NCBI GenBank assembly: GCA_036346375.1
Contig: CM070501.1
Location: forward strand, 57,267,326 to 57,331,325
From: Guadua angustifolia
Taxonomy: Eukaryota; Streptophyta; Magnoliopsida; Poales; Poaceae
Reading direction: 5' to 3'
Length of the DNA stretch: 64,000 nucleotides
The notes under the pieces are model-generated. The model was given only the letters and a program-made list of their open reading frames with translations, made no database searches and was not told the DNA's origin. A program made the translations under genes and the position numbers. Numbering within the stretch: the stretch's first letter is position 1; each line of letters begins with the position of its first letter. Shown here piece by piece: positions 57,204 through 64,000 of this stretch.

Positions 57204-59190
57204 ACAAGAAGATAGCGGTACTATTTCTTCATTACTCAAGATATCCAGAAACAATTCTTCAGATGTAGATGATGCATCAATTTGTTGTGCTTGAAGGCAA
57301 GACCTGTTTGGTGGGGTTTACTCAGGTCGACATGTAAATTGACATAGCATATTCCAAAAAGTTCAGATAAACAGCTTGTTTGAACCAGCTGTTGTCTAGC
57401 AGTTTCCCTTTTCAATGGAGAAATCTGAACAGTCCAATATATGGCACTCATCATTTCATTGTTGCCTTGGAATAATTTCTGTAGTTGTCCTGCGTTTTGC
57501 ATGAGAAGTTGCCTGTTGTCAGTCACTGTGGCATCAAGTGATGAGCATGCATGGAAAAAGAAAAAGGAAACCTGAAGTACAACGGTACAACCACTTAACT
57601 CCCCTCAACTAATCCTACCCTTTGTACAACCTACTTATGATCTCCATTCATGTTCTTTTGTTAAGCCATTCAGGTTTTGTAGAGCGCTAGTACATAACTT
57701 CATGAAAACATATACGTATTTTTAAGAATTTACGAAATATAGCATTTGATCAGTTCATTCAGGCCAAGAGTCCGAAACAAATGTTAGATGAAAAAGTTGC
57801 ATACAGATCCAGAAGCTGCAAACCGTTGCTTGGTCAGACAGGGCTTACAGCAGGATGCAATGAGCAATGTTGTGTACACAAACCTATTTTTTTAGTACAT
57901 GTGTACTAAATTTGGTTGTATGGTGTAGATAAAAAAAGTAGTTGATCTAGATCATGGGTACGTTTAATCGTAAGAAGCAATTTCCGGGAAGAAATAGGAG
58001 GTAAGATGAAGGCGTGTGCTTGGACCGTCTGATCAAGGGAAGACTGGATGTTGGGATGGCGAAGAGCAAGATTTTAAATCGCGATTTTTGTGGCTTCATG
58101 GTAAAGTACTAGAAAAGTTACAGCAGCTATCATGGAAACTATCCTTCGTTGTGCTTTCATTATATATATATATAAATCACTTCCAAATAAATTATTAAAA
58201 TGTCCATCCAAGTTTATAAGACATATTTTTTGAATGATCTTGTTTACAGATATAAGACGTAATTTATATTCCAATGCAAAATTAGTGTGATGTCCCCTTT
58301 GTACCTCTAATAAATATCCTTCTTTAGTGCTTAGTGATAATAATTAGGAGTAATTTAGTTATTTTTAATATCTCCTTAGCTTATGTGTTAAGAAATGCTC
58401 ACATTAATCGAAAGGAAAAAAGAGAAGGCTCTCTCACTTATTTTGGTCGCGGCAGATTATAACCATATAGATAAATCATATATAGATATTAAAATTATAT
58501 AAAAAATATAATTATATTTATTTATAGAAAGTAAGTTATATGTCAAGGACAAATCTATCGTAGTATTCAGTTGCATGTGTAAATCTACTAATTTTTAATA
58601 AATAAAAATAAAAATGTAAGAGATAGCAGTACGAAAAGGCGCAGTGCTTTGTACTGCAGGCTCACATGCGCACAGCTGTGAGGACTAAGCTTGGTTTTCT
58701 CCTTTTTCAAAGATTTAATGCAGTTTTATTGCGATCGCAACTTAAGCAGTTGCACGTGAACCGTTAGGTAAAAAACGACGGTCCAACTCCTCTAGTGGTA
58801 CTGTTTAAAAACACTGCACCACACTGTAACAACACACTGTTGAATGATTCGGACCGTTCGTCGGCTCGATCGGATGGTGTTAAAGATCGAGTACCATTTA
58901 AGTTACACTCCCATTAACACTATGCATAACCTTTCCCCAACTGTATATGCTAAGCATTGGCCGCCCTGCCTGCCACGGTCTTCGAAGCCGGTGGACAGGA
59001 ACCGGACGAAACGAGAGAACACGCGTGCAGACAAAACCAAGGCAACACCTGCTTTGGTTGGCCCTCGCCGCCTTTGTCGTTGCTGCCGTCCTGAGGCCAA
59101 TTCCAACCGTCCACATTTTTAAATCTTGTACCCTTTAGTCCCTACTGCTGGTACTACTACCACGTGCTAATCTCCCTCTTAATGACTTTT
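57204..59190. other. 3' flank and intergenic sequence
   Basis: 57236-57526 (-) is an open frame of 96 codons within the likely 3' UTR, not recognised. 58140-58620 is AT-rich. 58640-59130 has GC patches with short open frames on both strands and no recognised domain. Confidence 0.35.
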
Positions 59191-59395
59191 AGGGGTGTTT
59201 GGGACAGCTCCAGCTCCACCAAAATCTGTGGAGTTGGTGGAGTAAGATATTTCTAGCTTCAAAAATTTATAGAGCTGGAGCTATGAGTACATTAAAAGTG
59301 TTTAGGTAGATCATCTTGTTTACATTTTAGACTAAAAATATAAATTTAATTCATTTTAATTTAATCTATAAATTTCATATCTAAGTTGCCTCAAT
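59191..59395. repeat. Diverged relative of the 39237-39441 MITE
   Basis: 'ggggtgtttgggacagctcc' and the following 'aaaagtgtttaggtagatca', 'catcttgtttacattttaga' parallel 39237-39400 in the same orientation. The right terminal repeat appears lost. Confidence 0.55.
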
Positions 59396-59465
59396 CCTTA
59401 CAAGTCTTGATGGGTAGCGGTACTACCACCTCCGGGCCTGGTTTGAGCTCCTCCAAGCCCACAGA

Positions 59466-60704
59466 TAGGGGTGGGCAAAAATAAACCGAAACCGAAAAGC
59501 CAGGCCGAGGCCAAGGCGAGGCAATAAACCAAGAAAAAATCGGTTTTTAGGTTTCGATGACCGATTCGGTTTTATTTGAATCCTATTCGGTTTTCGGTAT
59601 TGGTTCGTTTTTGAAGGTGGAGGCAGAACAACCGAGAAACCGATATTATCTTCGTAGCTATCTCGCCTTCTCCATTCGATTCGGTCAGCAGACGGCCCAA
59701 ATACTCAATCCGTCAAGGCGTCAATCGATTCCCAATTCCCCATTTGTTCCTACGCACTTTGACCTCATCTCCTTCCCTCTCCCACGCCTCTCGCCTCCTC
59801 CCTCACCGTCGTGGCTCGGTGCTCCATCCGACCTCCCGTAGTCCGCCCTTCCTCCTCCCTCCCTCGGTTCCTCGTCTCCCCGAGAGCTTGTGGCGTGGGC
59901 GCGAAGCTCCCGCCTTGATCTGGCAGCATTTCAGCGCGGATCGATCTTCCAGCCTTGATGCAGCGGCCCGATCGCGAATCCGATCTTCCGTCCTCCGTGC
60001 AGCTCAGCTGACCCAAGCGGCACCTCGCGCGCTTCGCCGGACGTTAACTGCGCATGAGGCTGCAGACGCCGCGCCGTTCGCCGTCGCCCGTTCGCCGCCT
60101 CCATCGAACTGCGTGCTCAGCGCTCCACCGCCAGAGGCGCGGAGTTCTGAGGGAAGAGGACGAGGACGGGAGTTTGGTCCGGCCGTCAGCGGACACCGGG
60201 ATGGCCGTGATGGGGATCTTTCTCTCGGTCTCTCTGCCTTTCTTCAACTGGCTGGTGAGTGGTGAACGCCTGAGCAGAAGCTTTCTTGGTGATGTGCTAA
60301 TTGGCTCCTTACCTTAGGTTTGTAATTGTGATTTGTGAATCCTGAGCTACGAATTGCTGTGGAAGCATGATGATTTATGGAGGTTACTACTTACAGGAGT
60401 CTGCTAAACTGCTAATTGCTAGTGCTAAACTGCTAATTGCTTGTCATGTACATTAGCTTGTCATTTGTATTGGTTGTATTGCTATCTTTGGAATTAATAA
60501 TCGGACAATGGATTTTAGTATTGGTTCTTGACCTTGTCTTTGTTTGGAAATTCGGTTCTAGGATAACAAAAAAACCGAACGAATTATTTCGGTTTTTGGT
60601 TCGGTTTTTCGGTTATTCGGTTTCGGTTCGGTTTGGATATTCAAAACCGAAACCGAAATCAAAAAACCGAACGAAAAACTGAAAAAACCGAATGCCCACC
60701 CCTA
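59466..60704. mobile_element. hAT-like element with 8-bp target duplication and captured exon-like core
   Basis: The termini are TAGGGGTGGGCA and its exact inverse TGCCCACCCCTA, flanked by a perfect 8-bp duplication cccacaga at 59458-59465 and 60705-60712. Subterminal regions are rich in 'aaaccgaaaccgaa'/'ttcggttcggtt'. The 1239-bp element has no transposase, but its centre (about 59690-60260) is GC-rich and ends with an ATG exon-like piece at 60200-60253 (MAVMGIFLSVSLPFFNWL) followed by gtgagt. Same family as 15072-16136. Confidence 0.88.
60200..60256 (+). pseudogene. Exon-like segment inside the hAT element
   Basis: An ATG-initiated, hydrophobic 18-residue frame (MAVMGIFLSVSLPFFNWL) ends exactly before a consensus donor gtgagt, and is preceded by a GC-rich 5' UTR-like region. 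It resembles a captured first exon of a membrane or secreted protein gene. The source gene is not recognised, and no downstream exon lies inside the element. Confidence 0.35.
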
Positions 60705-60948
60705 CCCACAGAGCAGCATGGCTCTCAGGTCAGGTGGCTTATTCCTCGAGCACGTACGTTCCTCTTGTTAATGCAGTGTACTAGACTAGTATACACTGTA
60801 GCCATTAATACACGGTATTTGGTGGGTAATGCTACATCGAAAAGCTGCATCGGTAGTACGGGCTGTACGGTGCTGGTTTTATTTGAAAGGTAAGTAGTTT
60901 TAGAATATGCACCTGTCAAATATTTTTAGGTTTAACTATCATCCATGT

Positions 60949-61202
60949 GCTCCCTCCGGTTCACAAAAAACTTGTTGGTTTGGAATACGTGCAGTCAAAT
61001 TTTAAAAATTTAGCATTCGATAAACATTTGGATTGGATGCATGAAAATCAGACGTGTAGATTCATCTTGAAACATACTTTCATAATATTGTAATTTTATT
61101 GGATTTTTTTAATATGTTACAATTGAAATTAGTGGTCAAAGTTGAATTTGGAGACCGTGTTGATATCTAAAATGACAACTATTTGTGACCAGAGAAAGTA
61201 TA
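60949..61202. repeat. Probable Stowaway-like MITE
   Basis: The left end 'gctccctccggttcacaaaa' and right end 'atttgtgaccagagaaagta' are inverted relatives of the CTCCCTCCG-type terminus of Stowaway elements. About 250 bp, AT-rich. The TA duplication is not clean at the left side. Confidence 0.5.
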
Positions 61203-62694
61203 AAGAACTACCATGATTGACAACATAAATTGGTATTACTAGATACATCATCAAATACAATTTCATAATATATAATTACTTTTATTTGAAACAACGGATT
61301 TTTAAGTAGAAAATGATGGTCAAAGTGTTATTGTAACACCCTTGTCCAAATTTGTTCAAAGTCCATCCCACATGGGGGTGGGCTCACGTGTGCATAATAC
61401 TCTAGTAACACTTTCGTCATCACTTCGTGTAAAAAGATTAATCCAAAGATAATTATGTGTTTTTGAATTATAGAAATCGATTCTCACAATCCAGTCCATC
61501 TATATGCACTAGAATCCACAATCAATTTCACATATGCTTTTGAATTCTAGTTTTTAGAGAATCATCTTTCCTACTACCACAATCCAAAAGCAACTTTTAT
61601 AGAATCAAAGGAAAACAAACAGGCCCAAGGTAGCTAGGGCACATTCCCATCGGCATCGTTAGTGTTGCCTAGAATAATCGCGTGGCTTTGGAGGCAAGCG
61701 TATGGACCTTTTTTTTTACCATCCCCAAGTGACAAAGATGCTCTTTGGAGTCTGCATCACGCCGGCATGGCTTCACCGAGTTCGGAGTCCAGGCTCCTCC
61801 CTCTTGTATTTTGTACCGCCGCGTAACACGACTGTTTCCAGACCATAAAATATTCCTAAGGAGCCCAGTCCCGGAACCCGGATTGAAGCTTGACTAGTCT
61901 GCACAGATGAGCAATAAAACCATTTTTTGTGGCGTGCCATAAGATGGGCATAACGCGCCACACCTAGTTTTTTTTAACAGAGGACTCCGATTTCTATCAT
62001 TAGAAACCCAGGTTCTGCGAGATGTTTTCTTCTTGCATTACAAGTGCATACATGGCAGTATAGCACTGCTTCGCTCTATCAAGAGGCAGAAGCAAGACAG
62101 ATTCAGTAAACTACTTCCACCGTGTATCATCCTTCTCATACAAATTACACAAATCTTTAAATAAACAAATGAGTACTTAATCACTATTTACTTTTTATTC
62201 ATACTTTAATATCTATGTAACTTTTAAACAGTGATGTATATAAGCACTCCTGGTTGACGACGCTCCGCAGTCCTTCTCAGACAGGTGTGTTTCACCCTGT
62301 CCATCCATGCAAAACGATGGCACGTCGAGGAGCTCATCGAGAAGATGCACCGTACGTGCGTGCGTGTATGGTGCAAAGTACAAATGAGACGATGCTGTTG
62401 GTCCTTACTGTTAAAGTATAAGTGAATTATCCATCTCTTTTTATAAGCTTAAGCTTTGTCTTAAGATGACTGAAGGAAGAAGGAGTTGAAGTGATGAACA
62501 CAGATCTCCGTTCTGGACTCTGGACTTCCTCGAGTTCCTCGCGCCTCCGTGCCAAAAATCTTTTTTTGTATGCTTCTTTGTCGCTTAGCTCTGGTTGAAA
62601 CGCAAGAGTTTCTCTAATTCATGTAAATTAAATGATTTCTCGTAAAAATTTTACGATGGTTTTCGAGTGGTGGAAGCATGGAGGTGGTTTGGAA
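61203..62694. other. Intergenic, nothing firmly recognised
   Basis: No gene is recognised. A hairpin-like 'gtggcgtgcc...gcgccac' followed by CTAGT at 61930-61972 resembles a Helitron end but has atypical spacing. Confidence 0.3.
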
Positions 62695-62932
62695 AAAAAG
62701 CTCGTAGAGGCTGGAAATTTCGATACTTCGTTCAAAATTGCTCGATTATATTTATTTTTCTTTTAAAATAAAAATTAGTTGATTTGGAACAATGGTCAAC
62801 TTGGCTCGACTCGTTAGGCTCGATTGAAGTTGGGTCTCAAACAATACTGAGAGACTATAATAAATAAGAATAAATTGATGTCGAAGAAAGCTCGAAAAAA
62901 AGTTAAATTGGCTCGTTTTCCACCCCTATATG
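62695..62932 (-). repeat. Inverted copy of the dispersed repeat at 17712-17955
   Basis: In inverse orientation it begins 'aggggtggaaaacgagcc' and follows the 17712 copy for about 220 bp with moderate divergence. Confidence 0.55.
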
Positions 62933-64000
62933 GAGCTCATGATTCGTGTTCAACTAATCTTGTTTCACTGATCTAATTTTGTTTAGGTCTAAGTGGCAGC
63001 TTGGTTTGACAGCAAATCTGCTTCACCAAACTTTACTAAAATTTACTATTACCAGAATTTGGTCTCTACATTGGTTACCAATATTTTAATCAAAGATTGG
63101 TAAGAAAATAAACTAGAGAGCAAGGGGAGAAGAGAATCTTGCTAAAATTTTGCAGTAAATCAAATACTCACCAAATTTACTCAACACCAACAAAATTCAG
63201 TAAGACAAACATTTTGTAACCATTGAAAGTGAATCAAACAGCCTCAAATATCCTGTTTTAATACCACTTCCAATAAGATTCGGCTTAAACTTGACACCCT
63301 TGGTCGCCTGAATTATATAGGATAGGCAATCACGACGTGAGCTGGTCTCATTCTCCTGGTGGCCCCGCGATGCTACACGACTGGAATTGGAAACGAGCTC
63401 GACGACAAAGGCGTCGTAATTAAGATCCATCCAAGCTCGCTGCAGCTTGGGGATGGATCCACTGTAGCAGCAGGTGCAACGCAGGCAGGAAGAGAAGAAA
63501 CGCACAGTGGAATTAATGTATCGAAAGCGGATGGCTGGGTGCGGTGCGGGTGGAACTAATCAAGAATGAGGAAATTACGGTGGATGATTAGCCATAATTG
63601 AGGTACGGTGTCCCTCCTCTCCTTTTTCTGGTTCGACTCGCCCGCTCACTCAAACCTAACACTCCGCTCCTAGAAGCAAATCATGATTTGATCAAAGTAT
63701 ACTTTATTACATAGTAGGATGGTGAAGCCCTGCCCAGTCGGTTGGATGTGCAATGAATGCATCCATAGGCTTGCCTAGCGTGGTAGAGACATTTTCGCAG
63801 CGGCTTCTATCCGAAATATATCCATCTAAACATAGCTATTTACGGGCGTCTGTTTAGTTGGAAGTTAACTTTACCATACTTAAGTTTGCAGGTGCTAGCG
63901 AAATTTTTAGACATCTAAAGCTGCCTGTGTATGTATCGGCGATGTCGATATTTAGTCATAGCAATATTTTTTCGTGAAAGCAGCCGGAATCTTTGGTCCC
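62933..64000. other. Intergenic, nothing recognised
   Basis: Mostly AT-rich. A patch near 63330-63560 has short open frames on both strands but no recognisable protein. Confidence 0.35.

Noticed and set aside
57236..57526. 96-codon minus-strand frame downstream of the membrane-protein gene
   Set aside because: Lies in the probable 3' UTR, has no recognised domain and no splice or promoter support.
61930..61972. Hairpin followed by CTAGT, Helitron-like 3' end
   Set aside because: CTAG follows the stem by only about 2 nt and no 5' end was found; spacing is unlike the other Helitrons here.

Overview
The window is nuclear DNA of a flowering plant, almost certainly a grass (Poaceae). It has intron-rich genes with GT-AG introns, GC-rich first exons, Ty3/gypsy LTR elements, many Helitrons, hAT-like elements and small MITEs. 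The genus cannot be read from the sequence. From memory, a WW-domain DEAD-box helicase (RH14) and a phosphoenolpyruvate/phosphate translocator (PPT3) are close neighbours on rice chromosome 1. The same two genes are neighbours here, facing each other tail to tail, so this is probably the orthologous segment.

Four host genes look intact: a Gag1-like clamp (DUF4050) protein (11982-14761, +, 5 exons); a DEAD-box RNA helicase (18823-28608, +, 13 exons, 712 aa) with a 5.4-kb LTR retrotransposon in its fifth intron; a plastid PEP/phosphate translocator (30473-32660, -, 9 exons, 413 aa); and a multi-pass membrane protein (54439-57203, +, 8 exons, 331 aa). A fifth, unidentified gene model (37649-38695, -) lacks a resolved 5' end.

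The rest is mostly mobile DNA. 1-1810: a head-to-tail chain of Helitrons, one carrying an ABC-transporter (ABCC) fragment. 1811-5343: a GC-rich leader, a decayed transposon-associated gene and a CDC48 fragment. 5344-9275: a truncated Ty3/gypsy element on the minus strand. 9540-11018: a complete non-autonomous Helitron. 15072-16136 and 59466-60704: two hAT-like elements sharing termini, each with a perfect 8-bp target duplication. 29214-30262: a Helitron between the 3' ends of the helicase and translocator genes. 35571-37142: a long inverted repeat. 42934-53556: a minus-strand tandem of Helitrons carrying rearranged fragments of a RanBPM-like SPRY gene and a SEC14-like gene, plus a near-identical copy of the last exon of the membrane-protein gene that lies just downstream.

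The host genes show no operon-like or pathway link. The most notable content is repeated gene-fragment capture and shuffling by Helitrons, and a tandemly repeated mini-exon tail in the helicase. Many short indels separate duplicated non-genic copies; some could be assembly errors.
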